A stretch of 64,000 bases of DNA from NCBI GenBank assembly GCA_021296235.1, contig JAGWAS010000013.1, positions 1 to 64,000 of the forward strand. The letters run 5' to 3'. The DNA comes from Paracoccaceae bacterium (lineage in GTDB: Bacteria > Pseudomonadota > Alphaproteobacteria > Rhodobacterales > Rhodobacteraceae). The notes below the pieces were generated by a model. The model did no database searches. It saw only the letters and a program-made list of their open reading frames with translations, and was not told the origin of the DNA. Position 1 is the first letter of the stretch, and each line of letters starts with the position of its first letter. Below, in pieces: positions 55,371 to 64,000 of this stretch. Both the position numbers and the translations under genes were made by a program.

Positions 55371-56302
55371 TCATTGCGTGTTGCCAGGGCGGAAGACAAG
55401 CAAGAATTCTGACCGGATGTTGATTGCCATTCGTACTCTGCGAGGTTCTTTTTTGCCAACCACCGTTTCGGGAGACAAAACTGTGGCCGTCGGCCAATGA
55501 TCGTGTCGCAAGCTTCGCTTTTTCCACAAGCTAGCTCTACCGTGTCATGACAGATTTGACTGAACAATGTGTTCTGTTGCGGTATGTCAGCCCAATTACG
55601 GCACAATCTCAGATCAGCCGCACCTTACGGAAAGAGATGGCAGTTTCGCGGATAGCAGCGACCTTGTCGCAGTAACAGCTCGACAGCCGCCGCGCTTTGG
55701 GCCGTCGAATTTGCGACGAACTTTCCTTTGTCGACGCAGCAGGCCGCCTTCAGATTGCCGGTTGCATGAAGGTGCTGGCAACACTGTCCGGCAGGGTTGC
55801 GGACATTGTTTTGCCGCCACTGCCGGTGCCGGCGGTGAACAACCGACCGCGTCAGCTTGATTCCGATGTCCCGGCACCGGTCGAGGTTCGGCCGCACCTT
55901 GCCGGGATTGACGATTTGACCATACACGAAGTTGCCGGCACGTCCGAGCTGTTGTTTGAAACAGTGTCGCAACCGTTTCCCGACGATAAGTGTGGTGTGC
56001 CGGAGGGTGATGCTCATCGCCCGGCCGGGATTTGCCTGTATCAACCAACATGCGCTAATTCCGTCGCCAAGATATCCGCAAAGGTTGGGCGAGCATAAGA
56101 TTCCTCTGGCCGAAGGGCATCTTCTCCGAACGTGTCCTCTACCTAGATTATCAGCTTGGCGGCCAACGAATTCCCGCCAGCATCGAAAAGGCTCGTCTCC
56201 GGGTTTGCAGGCTGAGACCCGAGTACCTTGGACCAAATGTGGGCTATCGTGCATTCCACCGAAAGAGCTTCGGCGTTGTGTGTGTGCAGCATGGTGTTCC
56301 CC
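55371..56302. other. 0.9-kb gap, no gene recognised
   Basis: Overlapping frames on both strands (plus 55697-56098, minus 55625-56254) have no ribosome site or known motif. The left end carries TACCGTGTCATGA (55539-55551), which recurs at 58012. Confidence 0.4.
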
Positions 56303-57694
56303 TCAATCCGGTTCCCGGTTTTCCTTGGATTTCAGTAACATGTAGGCGGTTACAGCGCCGACGCCAGCTAACGCGGCGCATAATAGAAACACCCCTGCAT
56401 AGGGCGGGAAAGGAAGCACTAACTTTGTAGTTTGAAGCGTGAAGGCAGCGTTGAGCAGGGCGACACCTATGGCGAAGCCACCCTGCCGAAGCACTGTCAT
56501 AACCGCCGACACCGAACCTGCCTGCTGGATCGGTGCACTGGAGATCAAGGCGCCGGACACCTGGGTTTGGATCGCCGCTGCACCCGAACCTGCCACGATC
56601 ATAGCGACGATGGCGATCCAGAGTTCGCTCGAAACCGCGCTGAACGCGAGCCCCAAGCAACCAATTGCGACCAAAAGTAGGCCAACAAAGAAAAACGAAG
56701 ATAGCCGCCATGTTTTGGCAAGGCTGACGGTCAACATCGGTACCAGAAACATCGGCACGGTAAAACAAAGCATCAGATAGGTAACCATATCCAACTGCAA
56801 CCCGAGCGAACCTGTGAAGTATCGCGGGATGATAAGGATAAGTGACCAATAGCAAATGGCTAAAACCAGCGGAACGAGAGCAAGGCCAGAGAAAATGGCG
56901 TTCGTAAAGAGCCGCAACTCGACCGCCGGATACGATTGTCTGAGTTCAACCCAGACGAACAGGGCAAGCAGCAGCACTATCACGCCGACCCAAACTGGCG
57001 GAATAACGTCGATTAATGGAACCACCGGACCATTGAGCAAAAGCCATGTAATTAGGAAAAGCAGCACCCCAAAAATCGCCGAGCCAAGCACGTCAAACCG
57101 TGCATCCATTCGCTCTTCGTTGGGATCACTGACAAACAGCAACGTTCCCGCAAGGATTGCAATGCAGAACGGCACCTTTACCAAGAATACGACGGGCCAT
57201 CCTAGATAAGTGGTGATTAGGCCGCCCAAGCTGGGACCAACCGCCATGGCGGATCCCGCGATAGTACCAATAATCCCGAAGGCCTTAACCCGAGAGTCCT
57301 TGTCCGGGTACTGGCTGCCGACAAGCGCATAGCCCCCACACACTATGAACGCTGCTGCGATGCCCTGTAGCACCCGACCGAAGATCAGGACTTCGAAGTT
57401 TGAAGCAAAGCTACAAATGAGGGAGGAACCCAAAAAGGCTGCCGTACCTAGAAGCAACGCACGTCGATGACCGTGCTGGTCTGCAATCGCTCCGGCGGTG
57501 ATCAACATCACTGCGAAGGCAAGATTGTAGGCGTTTGCCACCCAGACATATTGTGCGTCGTCGAGCGCAAGACTTGTTGCGATCTCCGGAAGTGCAAGCG
57601 AAATCGCCGTCACATCGAAGGTCGCCATGAATGCACCAAGCCCCAGAATGACTGCTGGTGCATATGAGAGAATTCCAGTTGTCACGGCTCGCAT
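56303..57694 (-). CDS. MFS transporter, DHA2 (14-helix) drug efflux type
   Basis: A 463-residue inner-membrane protein with about 14 hydrophobic segments. The first helix has FMATFDVTAISLALPEIA, typical of DHA2/EmrB-QacA exporters (D-x-T within helix 1). The antiporter motif A loop is GAIADQHGHRRALLLG, followed by RVLQGIAAAFIV and a motif C-like GPSLGGLITTYLGW. It probably exports small hydrophobic or drug-like molecules in exchange for protons. No EmrA partner or regulator is adjacent. Its flanks are 0.9 and 0.4 kb of non-coding DNA, with a short direct repeat on both sides. Confidence 0.9.
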   Translation of the reverse strand: MRAVTTGILSYAPAVILGLGAFMATFDVTAISLALPEIATSLALDDAQYVWVANAYNLAFAVMLITAGAIADQHGHRRALLLGTAAFLGSSLICSFASNFEVLIFGRVLQGIAAAFIVCGGYALVGSQYPDKDSRVKAFGIIGTIAGSAMAVGPSLGGLITTYLGWPVVFLVKVPFCIAILAGTLLFVSDPNEERMDARFDVLGSAIFGVLLFLITWLLLNGPVVPLIDVIPPVWVGVIVLLLALFVWVELRQSYPAVELRLFTNAIFSGLALVPLVLAICYWSLILIIPRYFTGSLGLQLDMVTYLMLCFTVPMFLVPMLTVSLAKTWRLSSFFFVGLLLVAIGCLGLAFSAVSSELWIAIVAMIVAGSGAAAIQTQVSGALISSAPIQQAGSVSAVMTVLRQGGFAIGVALLNAAFTLQTTKLVLPFPPYAGVFLLCAALAGVGAVTAYMLLKSKENREPD

Positions 57695-58087
57695 AGCAAT
57701 TGGCCCTTCATTGATTTGGATCGTGTGCTGACGTCAAAAGTGAACCGCTTGCGGCTCTTGCGATACTACGGGCCGCTTCGGGTTGACGATTTCGTTGATT
57801 CAGTCAGAGAGCAGAGTGCAATAAACCTCGGCGAAATTCCGTGCTTAGGCTGCGTTTAACAAGGCCTCTGAGAATTGCCATGAGATACGGCACTCGGCGA
57901 CGTTCCGGACTTTACTTGGGGGTGTCACAACGACGTTGATGTCAATTTTGGACGTTTGGTTCTGCCGCTCATGGATGACGCCGACCGACTCGCCCAAACC
58001 CATCCTAGGCCTACCGTGTCATGATAAATTTGCAATGCAACGGGTCACTCTTCACGCCGCAGTTCGTTGGAATTCTTCACGGGCTTG
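57695..58087. other. Gap, no gene recognised
   Basis: About 390 bases upstream of the MFS gene. It contains the second TACCGTGTCATGA (58012-58024). I see no gene; the right-hand end of the MFS promoter should be here. Confidence 0.4.
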
Positions 58088-59277
58088 TCAGAAAAAAGCT
58101 TGGATACCGGTCTGGGCCCGACCCAAGATCAACGCGTGCACATCATGGGTGCCCTCATAGGTGTTTACCGTTTCCAGATTCTGTGAGTGTCGGATGACTT
58201 GGTAGTCGATCTGAATCCCATTTCCGCCAAGCATGTCCCGCGCCGCACGCGCAATTTCCAGGGCCTTTCCACAGTTGTTGCGTTTGGCAATCGATATCAT
58301 TTCCGGTGTCATCCGGCCTTCATCAATTAGTCTTCCTATCCGGAGAGCCGCCTGCAGGCCCAAGGCGATCTCCGATTGCATGTCCGCCAGTTTCCGCTGG
58401 TAGAGTTGGGTGGCAGCCAGCGGCCTTCCGAATTGTTTGCGATCCATCCCATATTGCAGCGCGGCATGCCAGCACTCCTCGGCCGAGCCCATCGTTCCCC
58501 AAGCGATTCCGTAACGAGCCCGGTTCAGGCAACTGAATGGACCCTTCAATCCGGAGATGTTTGGCAGAAGTGCCTCCTCGCCGACCTCCACACCGTCCAT
58601 TTCAATCTCGCCGGTTATGGATGCACGCAGTGAGAGTTTGCCTTCGATCCTGCTGGTGGACAGTCCCGACATGCCCCGCTCCAGTGTGAACCCCCTGATT
58701 GCACCATCATGCGCAGCCGATTTCGCCCATATGATGAAGATGTCGGCGACCGGAGCATTCGAAATCCATGTCTTCCTTCCGGTCAGCCGGTAGCCGTTGC
58801 GTGTCCTTTCGGCCCGTGTCTGCAGGTTTCCTGCGTCCGGCCGAAGCATCCAATCAGTTCACCGGCGGCGAGTTTCGGGAGGAATTCGCGCTGCCGGGAA
58901 TTGCCGAATGCCAAGATAGGGTAAATCACCAGCGAAGATTGGACGCTCATCATCGAGCGATAACCCGAATCAACCCGCTCTATCTCCCTTGCGACCAGCC
59001 CATATGCGACATGGCTTGCACCGGAGCCGCCATGCTCTTCGGGAAGGGTGACTCCCAAGATGCCGGTTTTTCCCATCAATCTGAAAATTGTTGGGTCCGA
59101 AGTTTCGTTGAGGTAGTCCTTCCTGACCCGGGGCCGCAGTTCCGCATCGGCAAATTCACGTGCGGCGTTCATGATGAGAATTTCATCTTCGTCAAGTTGA
59201 TCTTCGAAAAGCAGCGGATCCTCCCACCGGAACTCCGGCTTGACGATCGGTTTCGTGAACTCTGCCGTGGCGGTCAT
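58088..59277 (-). pseudogene. Glutaryl-CoA dehydrogenase-like acyl-CoA dehydrogenase, frameshifted
   Basis: Two minus-strand frames together give a nearly complete protein of about 397 residues. The first (59277 to about 58841) starts MTATAEFTKPIVKPEFRWED and ends ...GELIGCFG. The second (about 58845 to 58088) resumes at [13 protein letters not shown], has [43 protein letters not shown] and [17 protein letters not shown] with the catalytic Glu. At the join the family's LTEPDAGSDP segment is short: about 10 bases seem lost after CFG and about 12 more soon after, shifting the frame. The product would catalyse glutaryl-CoA to crotonyl-CoA if intact. Confidence 0.85.
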
Positions 59278-59618
59278 CGCAAATCCCCTTCAGGCCGGCT
59301 GGCGCAGCTCACCTCGACCGAGGCCAATCGCCATTGGGACGCAGCCGGGGGAGCAGGCATCGATTTGTTACAGCTTGGATTGTGCGCAGGCAAGCGGGGC
59401 CAAGGCAAACAGGCGAAGACAGCACGTGTTAATTCTTCCGGGAGGAATTCCTGCCTGAGGCGGTTTCTGGCAACATCAAATTGGGTCAGGGAAATCGGTC
59501 GGCGACAGTTTTCGTCGGAACCGGAGACGCAGCGCTTTGCGCATGACTTCCGGTTACACAGGCGGCGCGCCAAATTCGGGTGGATGGGAAGTGCCGAATA
59601 GACTTGATCGAACGCCGT
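59278..59618. other. Gap, no gene recognised
   Basis: About 340 bases between the frameshifted dehydrogenase and the YggT-like gene. The long plus-strand frame 58768-59601 is antisense to the dehydrogenase and not a gene. Confidence 0.45.
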
Positions 59619-59975
59619 TCACTTTCCAAAGATTTGGTAGAGCCCTGCGGCAAATTCACTTTCGAGTGGAAAGGAGAGCATTCCCATGACGGAATAGCCG
59701 AGCAGCCACGGCATCAGGTAAAACCTGATCATGAAGAAAAACCATGCAACGAACAGCGGCACGAAGGGTGCCGCCAAGAACCCGGGCGTAACCGGCTTGA
59801 AGACCCTTATGATTGGATCGGTCATGCGGACAAATACCTTCATGAAGAAAAACTCGCTGTCGAGCGGAAGGAACAGGTTCATTGCCATCCGTCCGATCAA
59901 TGTCCACATCACCATTCCCAACACATAGTCGATCACCAAGATCCACCAGGGGAAGGCTTGAAAGGTGTATTCCAT
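59619..59975 (-). CDS. YggT-like small membrane protein
   Basis: A 118-residue protein with three to four hydrophobic segments (WWILVIDYVLGMVMWTLIG, FVPLFVAWFFFMIRFYL, MPWLLGYSVMGML). The loop FVRMTDPIIRVFKPVTPGF matches the conserved TDP-x-x-R-x-x-x-P region of the YggT family. Function unknown. It lies 67 bases after the symporter stop, across a strong hairpin. Confidence 0.72.
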   Translation of the reverse strand: MEYTFQAFPWWILVIDYVLGMVMWTLIGRMAMNLFLPLDSEFFFMKVFVRMTDPIIRVFKPVTPGFLAAPFVPLFVAWFFFMIRFYLMPWLLGYSVMGMLSFPLESEFAAGLYQIFGK

Positions 59976-59997
59976 GAATCTGCACCCTCAAAGAGAC

Positions 59998-60021
59998 AGG
60001 GGCGGGAATGCACCCGCCCCT
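59998..60021 (-). terminator. Strong GC hairpin after the symporter gene
   Basis: AGGGGCGGG and CCCGCCCCT form a perfect 9-pair stem with a 6-base loop, 22 bases after the symporter stop (minus strand). On that strand it is followed by TGTCTCTTTG, a weak U-tract. It probably terminates or attenuates transcription before the YggT-like gene. Confidence 0.6.
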
Positions 60022-60042
60022 GAATGAGTCAATGCAATCGGG

Positions 60043-61869
60043 TCAGTGTTCCCGACTGAGGATCGCCTTGCCTGAGGGATCCCTGATCGCGTCGACCATT
60101 TGCTGGGTCTCTTCGTCGGGTTCCTCAGTTGCCAAGCTGACCACGACCATGGCCACCAAGCTTACGGGCATTCCGATGATTGCAAACCTCAGATGGTCAA
60201 TTCCGAGCCACGGATCCATCCCGGCAAACCTTACCAGGTAGAGGTAGAACGAGCCTGCGGCAAATCCAAGCACCATTCCGGCAATCGCCCCTGCACGGTT
60301 GGCGCGTTTCCACCATACTCCCAGCACAAGCGGGAAGAAGAGACCCGAAGCCGCGAAGTCGAATGCCCAAGCAACCGCACCAAGAATTCCGGTGAGACGG
60401 AAGCTCGCAACGAATGCAGCCAAAGCTCCGATCACAATCAGCAGAATTCGGGCAACGATCAGCCGCGTCCGAGTGTCGGCCTTGGGATCGATGATCTTGT
60501 AGTAGAGATCATGACTGAGGGCGTTGGCGATGGCCAGAAGCAGACCGTCGGCGGTCGACATGGCGGCAGCCATGCCGCCGGCCGCAACCAGGCCTGAGAT
60601 CACATACGGCAAGTTTGCGATTTCTGGCGTTGCAAGCACCACGATGTCGGGCCTCATGAAGAACTCATTGACCTGAAGGATGCCGTCGCCGTTGAAGTCG
60701 CTGATCGCAAGAAACTTGACCGCCGCCCAGTTCTGTATCCAGTCAAGGGCCATGACTTCTTCGATCGATTTGCCGATGATGCCGGAAGCCAGTTCCGGAT
60801 CAAGAACCTGCAGCTTCGTCAGCGTGGCAAGTGCCGGCGCCGTGAAGTAGAGCAGGAAAATGAACAGAAGCGACCACGACACTGACTTGCGGGCCGCGCG
60901 CACAGATGGAGTCGTGAAATACCGCATTAGGATATGCGGCAGCGACGCGGTCCCTGCCATCATGCAGAGTGCCAGAGATATGAACTTCCAACTTGCAAGA
61001 CCCGTTCCGGGCTCGTTGTGATGCGTTGTCAGGATGCGCACGCCGCCGAATGGCGCGTCACCGCCTGCCGCCGCTCCGACACCCCAAGCCGCTTCAAGCT
61101 CCGCAATCCTGTTCACGGCATCGCCGTAGCTGAAGTGCGGGATAATTCCGAAGCCCTGAACGTTGGACATCCAAATTACTGGTACCAGATACGCAATGAT
61201 CAGCACGATGTACTGCGCGACCTGTGTCCAGGTAACGGCTCTCATGCCGCCCAACATTGAGCACAGCAGAATGCCGAGCAGGCCGAACCAGACCCCGAAT
61301 TCGAACGGAATCAGCAATGCCCGGGACGCAATCGTTCCGCTGGCATTGATCTGTGCCGTCACGTACGTGAACGACGCCACAACCAGAATGACGGTGGCGA
61401 TGAATCGGGCCAGGTTTCCGCCGTATCTCGTTCCAATGAAATCCGGCACAGTGTAGCAGCCGAACTTGCGCAGATAGGGCGCAAGCAGAGAATTGACGAG
61501 AACGTATCCGCCGGTCCACCCGACCACAAAGGCCAAGTATCCGTGGCCGCCGAAGTAGATTCCGCCAGCAAGCGCAACGAATGACGCTCCTGACATCCAG
61601 TCGGCCGCCGTTGCCATCCCATTGAATACGGGGGGCACCTCGCGTCCGGCAACGTAGTAGGCGTCAACCTGCATGGTTCGGGACAGCCAGCCGATCACCG
61701 CGTAGATGACAACTGTGAATGCAACGAACAGGATGCCAATTGTTGCAGCACCGACTCCGAGCTGTTCGAGGACAGCCATGACCAGGATGAACAAGACGAA
61801 CCCGCCGGTATACAATCCGTATATCCGGGGTAGATTCTTGATGAAGTCTTCTCTTGACGAATTTGCCAT
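60043..61869 (-). CDS. Sodium:solute symporter, VC_2705 type
   Basis: A 608-residue inner-membrane transporter of the SSS family with about 13 helices. Pieces: REVPPVFNGMATAADWMSGASF (Na+/substrate site region of helix 1), GWTGGYVLVNSLLAPYLRKF, DFIGTRYGG, LPHILMRYFTTPSVRAARKS and AAAMSTADGLLLAIANALSHD. The last two are close to acetate permease ActP. A small DUF4212 partner just upstream identifies the VC_2705 subfamily. The substrate is likely an organic acid. GGAGGAAG precedes the ATG. Confidence 0.92.
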   Translation of the reverse strand: MANSSREDFIKNLPRIYGLYTGGFVLFILVMAVLEQLGVGAATIGILFVAFTVVIYAVIGWLSRTMQVDAYYVAGREVPPVFNGMATAADWMSGASFVALAGGIYFGGHGYLAFVVGWTGGYVLVNSLLAPYLRKFGCYTVPDFIGTRYGGNLARFIATVILVVASFTYVTAQINASGTIASRALLIPFEFGVWFGLLGILLCSMLGGMRAVTWTQVAQYIVLIIAYLVPVIWMSNVQGFGIIPHFSYGDAVNRIAELEAAWGVGAAAGGDAPFGGVRILTTHHNEPGTGLASWKFISLALCMMAGTASLPHILMRYFTTPSVRAARKSVSWSLLFIFLLYFTAPALATLTKLQVLDPELASGIIGKSIEEVMALDWIQNWAAVKFLAISDFNGDGILQVNEFFMRPDIVVLATPEIANLPYVISGLVAAGGMAAAMSTADGLLLAIANALSHDLYYKIIDPKADTRTRLIVARILLIVIGALAAFVASFRLTGILGAVAWAFDFAASGLFFPLVLGVWWKRANRAGAIAGMVLGFAAGSFYLYLVRFAGMDPWLGIDHLRFAIIGMPVSLVAMVVVSLATEEPDEETQQMVDAIRDPSGKAILSREH

Positions 61870-61880
61870 TGTCTTCCTCC

Positions 61881-62141
61881 CTAGCCCTCGCTAATTCCGG
61901 CTTCCTCATCAATCTTGTCCTGAAGCATGTTCTGGCCAAAGATGAGGAGCACAAAGATCACTAGGGATCCCTGCACGGCAAAGTAGTATCCCAAGGGGAA
62001 ACCAAGGAACGATGCTTCGTTCAGGTTCTTTGCAAACATATGGACGACGAAGGCGAATATTGCCCACAAAACCAGCACGTAGATTGTGAGGTTGCGCGTT
62101 TTTCGCCAGTGCTCGACCATCTTATGAGATGTATCTGGCAT
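61881..62141 (-). CDS. DUF4212 symporter small subunit
   Basis: An 86-residue protein with two hydrophobic helices (LTIYVLVLWAIFAFVVHMFA and YYFAVQGSLVIFVLLIFGQN). The HWRKTRNLT start and NLNEASFLGFPLGYYFAVQG are the family signature. It is required together with the large symporter encoded 11 bases downstream. The ATG at 62141 has CAGGAG upstream; the frame extends to 62306 without similarity. Confidence 0.92.
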   Translation of the reverse strand: MPDTSHKMVEHWRKTRNLTIYVLVLWAIFAFVVHMFAKNLNEASFLGFPLGYYFAVQGSLVIFVLLIFGQNMLQDKIDEEAGISEG

Positions 62142-62200
62142 GTGCACTCCTGTTGTTGCGGCGATTAAGCCGTTAAAGTTGCACAGAAAGTTGATTTCCG

Positions 62201-62227
62201 TTGCATTTTGAAGTGCGCGTCTATACC
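62201..62227 (+). promoter_or_regulatory. Possible promoter for the 62295 gene
   Basis: TTGCAT (62201-62206) and TATACC (62222-62227) separated by 15 bases resemble -35 and -10 boxes, about 68 bases before the start at 62295. Spacing is shorter than the usual 17. Weak evidence. Confidence 0.2.
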
Positions 62228-62294
62228 AAAGCCCACGGACTTTCATCAACTTTATTTTGGTTGTGCCTCCGGCGTGCCTGCATTGGGGCGTGAA

Positions 62295-63014
62295 ATGCTG
62301 AAACAAGCAAGTGAAGTCATTTCAACGCTTCTGAGGGTGCTCCGCATCCGCTTTGACAAGTCTCCGATAGGCCGGATGCCGCAATTGGTCGAATTCGTGA
62401 CAACCAGATCAGCCTATGTCGCCCAGACGTCGCTCTATGGCTATCTCAAGACAAGAATGGGCCGTGAATATGTGAACATTTTCAACGATGACGAATTCCT
62501 GCCGTCGATTGAACAGGCGAAGTGGGAGATATACGCCGCCTGTCTTTCCGACCTTACCATCTATGCCGTGTCGTTGGCGGTTGATCGGGGCGGGTTGGAA
62601 CGCGGCGGAGCGGTTTCGCTGGCACAACACCTCCATTCAATCTGTGTGAATGACACCTTTGAGGGCAGGGTGGCGGAGTCAATGCGGATGCATGCTCTTT
62701 CCAGGTTTGAACGCAGGAGCGGTTCGACCATATGGGCAAACGCGGTCGTTGGTGAGGCTGCATTTTCGCAGAGCCCTCCCGCTCTTGCCGATTCCTCACC
62801 AGTTTCGGACGAGTACAAGGATCTTGACCGTGAGATTGTGATGAATTCCATCAGGCTCAGGTGGAGTGATGTACGCAACCAACTGCGCAAGCGGCTTGAC
62901 GGAACCTCAATCTGCACCGAGTGGATGTCCGGGATGCACAGTCGGAATCCCCTTGATGTGCCGCCGGTCGCCGGCGACTCCCGCACAACCGATCAACAAG
63001 CCAGATCGAATTGA
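62295..63014 (+). CDS. Conserved-looking protein of unknown function
   Basis: About 239 residues from the ATG at 62295. The first half is well ordered and largely helical: GRMPQLVEFVTTRSAYVAQT, SLYGYLKTRMGREYVNIF, SIEQAKWEIYAACLSDLTIY, AVSLAVDRGG. The second half has HLHSICVNDTFEGRVAESMR and SRFERRSGSTIWANAVVGEA. The last 30 residues look disordered. No signal peptide, membrane helix or catalytic motif is apparent. I recall similar alphaproteobacterial hypothetical proteins but cannot name the family. It is divergent from the symporter pair with about 150 bases between them. Confidence 0.7.
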   Translation: MLKQASEVISTLLRVLRIRFDKSPIGRMPQLVEFVTTRSAYVAQTSLYGYLKTRMGREYVNIFNDDEFLPSIEQAKWEIYAACLSDLTIYAVSLAVDRGGLERGGAVSLAQHLHSICVNDTFEGRVAESMRMHALSRFERRSGSTIWANAVVGEAAFSQSPPALADSSPVSDEYKDLDREIVMNSIRLRWSDVRNQLRKRLDGTSICTEWMSGMHSRNPLDVPPVAGDSRTTDQQARSN

Positions 63015-63362
63015 GCCATCCATCGCATCAACAGATTGTTCTTGGGGAGGGGCTGCACAAGCCGGGGTGTTTGCAGGAATGCCCTGCCAGGTCGCATGGC
63101 GGTGCCGCCCAGCAACAAGAAATTTGATGGGCGCTGGCCCCATGACGCGGCAAGCGAAATTGACCGGTGCGGGAACAGGGGGAAGCGCGGTGATCGGCAA
63201 CACCCCGATCCGCACATTCTTGTTTGGCCGCATGAGATGTCCCGTTACTTGGACAACTGATCGGTCGAGACAGAAGTGCAGAGTTGTGGTCAGAGTTTGC
63301 CGCAGCACAGAATCGGAATGATCCGCGCCGCGGACCCGGTCAGCAGACGTGACGGGTGGTGG
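63015..63362. other. Gap, no gene recognised
   Basis: About 350 bases between two convergent genes. Small overlapping frames on both strands have no support. No clear terminator was seen. Confidence 0.4.
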
Positions 63363-64000
63363 TCATGTCTTTCGTGAATCGATGGCCATCAGCAGCGGCG
63401 GAAGAAGAAGGAAATCCGCAAGCAGCGCGAAGGTGAGCGTCATGGCGACGAGGAGACCGAGCGACCGGCTCAACTCGAACCCCGACATGGCGAACACCAG
63501 AAACCCAAGGCACAATACGGCGGTGGTTGTCCACAGTGCCTGGCCGGTGGTGCTGAAGGTTGCACAGACGGCCTCGGGTGCCGACAGCCCTTCGCGGCGG
63601 GCTCTGACATAGTTGCTGAGGAAATGCACCGTGTCATCAACGACAATGCCGAATGCAATGGCGGCAACCACTGATCCGACCAGACCGACCTGGCCGACCA
63701 GGTAGCCCCACAGCCCCAACGCCAATGCAACCGGAAGCAGATTGGGCAAAAGGCTTACAATTCCAAGTCGCATGCTGCGGAAAGCAACAACCAAAATCAT
63801 CGAGATTATTGCAACGGCGATGATGGTTCCACTTACCATGCTCTCAATGTTCCGGTTGGACAGATGCGCAAACACGATGCTTGCGCCTGTTGCTCCGCCG
63901 GTGAGGCCAGGGGCATGTTCCCCAATCCATGCCAGCGCACGGTCGGCCAGTTCGCGCTGATCTTCTGAGGCTAAATTGCGCATCGTTACGGTCATGCGCG
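63363..64000 (-). CDS. RND/MMPL-type permease, C-terminal part, cut by window edge
   Basis: The minus-strand frame is open to the right edge, so only the last 210 or so residues are visible. It contains the C-terminal transmembrane bundle of an RND-superfamily (MMPL/SSD type) exporter: MVSGTIIAVAIISMILVVAF, LLPNLLPVALALGLWGYLVG, then FGIVVDDTVHFLSNYVRARR with the conserved helix-4 Asp pair, and a final hydrophobic LLPPLLMAID. Relatives move lipids, hopanoids or drugs. The start and the periplasmic domains lie outside the window. Confidence 0.85.
   Translation of the reverse strand, partial: RMTVTMRNLASEDQRELADRALAWIGEHAPGLTGGATGASIVFAHLSNRNIESMVSGTIIAVAIISMILVVAFRSMRLGIVSLLPNLLPVALALGLWGYLVGQVGLVGSVVAAIAFGIVVDDTVHFLSNYVRARREGLSAPEAVCATFSTTGQALWTTTAVLCLGFLVFAMSGFELSRSLGLLVAMTLTFALLADFLLLPPLLMAIDSRKT

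Noticed and set aside
55625-56254. Minus-strand ORF of 209 codons and an overlapping plus-strand ORF of 133 codons
   Set aside because: Neither has a start signal or family resemblance, and they overlap in opposite directions.
58768-59601. Plus-strand ORF of 277 codons
   Set aside because: Antisense to the well-conserved glutaryl-CoA dehydrogenase remnant.
1-64000. CRISPR arrays, rRNA genes and riboswitches
   Set aside because: I saw no regularly spaced repeats, no rRNA sequence, and no riboswitch core on either strand.

Overview
The window is bacterial and most likely from an alphaproteobacterium. The evidence is a form II CODH-type molybdenum hydroxylase cluster with coxD/coxE/xdhC accessory genes, a PreT/PreA pyrimidine reductase pair, a DUF4212/VC_2705-type symporter pair, a long L25/CTC ribosomal protein and a Slam (DUF560) barrel. 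GC content looks to be in the mid 50s by eye (not computed). Coding density is low for a free-living bacterium. Several gaps are 0.3 to 1.4 kb long, and there are decayed transposases, a frameshifted glutaryl-CoA dehydrogenase and an operon eroded at both ends. I infer a genome undergoing gene decay, as in some host-associated lineages, but the sequence alone does not prove this.

Layout. 1-2.8 kb: the N-terminal end of an IS256/Mutator transposase cut by the window edge, a small secreted protein between two inverted remnants of another transposase, and tRNA-Met(CAT). 3.2-13.2 kb: an AbrB-like permease, then coxD-coxE and xdhC/coxI-(MoeA/MobA-like)-coxS-coxL-coxM, encoding a form II molybdenum hydroxylase and its maturation proteins. 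14.0-22.0 kb: a ureohydrolase, a class III aminotransferase and meta-cleavage genes of the homoprotocatechuate pathway (isomerase, semialdehyde dehydrogenase, HpaD, FAH-family enzyme, HpaH), with a HEPN-like gene on the other strand. 22.3-23.8 kb: an unusual single ORF joining a class I glutamine amidotransferase to an inositol-monophosphatase-type phosphatase. 24.3-35.8 kb: mostly housekeeping genes (pth, rplY, lldD-like, trpA, ychF, ileS, truA) plus DUF2237, an alkylsulfatase-like hydrolase and a VOC protein.

35.9-49.2 kb, all on the minus strand: a complete reductive pyrimidine catabolism set. PreT/PreA reduce uracil or thymine, dihydropyrimidinase opens the ring, a beta-ureidopropionase-type hydrolase releases beta-alanine, and an omega-aminotransferase removes the amine. 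A four-gene NMT1/SsuA-type ABC importer adjoins them and is probably their uptake system. A Slam outer-membrane protein gene lies inside this block, next to 1.4 kb without a recognisable gene. 49.4-53.9 kb: tRNA-Ser(GCT), a third remnant of the same transposase family, and a decaying operon of Gfo/Idh/MocA oxidoreductases plus a broken MalK/UgpC-type ATPase. 54.2-64 kb: a DUF2157-like membrane protein, a DHA2 MFS exporter, the broken glutaryl-CoA dehydrogenase, a YggT-like protein, a sodium:solute symporter with its DUF4212 small subunit, an unrecognised protein, and the C-terminal end of an RND/MMPL-type permease cut by the right edge.

The most unusual single object is the amidotransferase-phosphatase fusion. 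Also notable are the degenerate nucleotidyltransferase half of the molybdopterin protein and the repeated transposase scars, one of which truncates an oxidoreductase.
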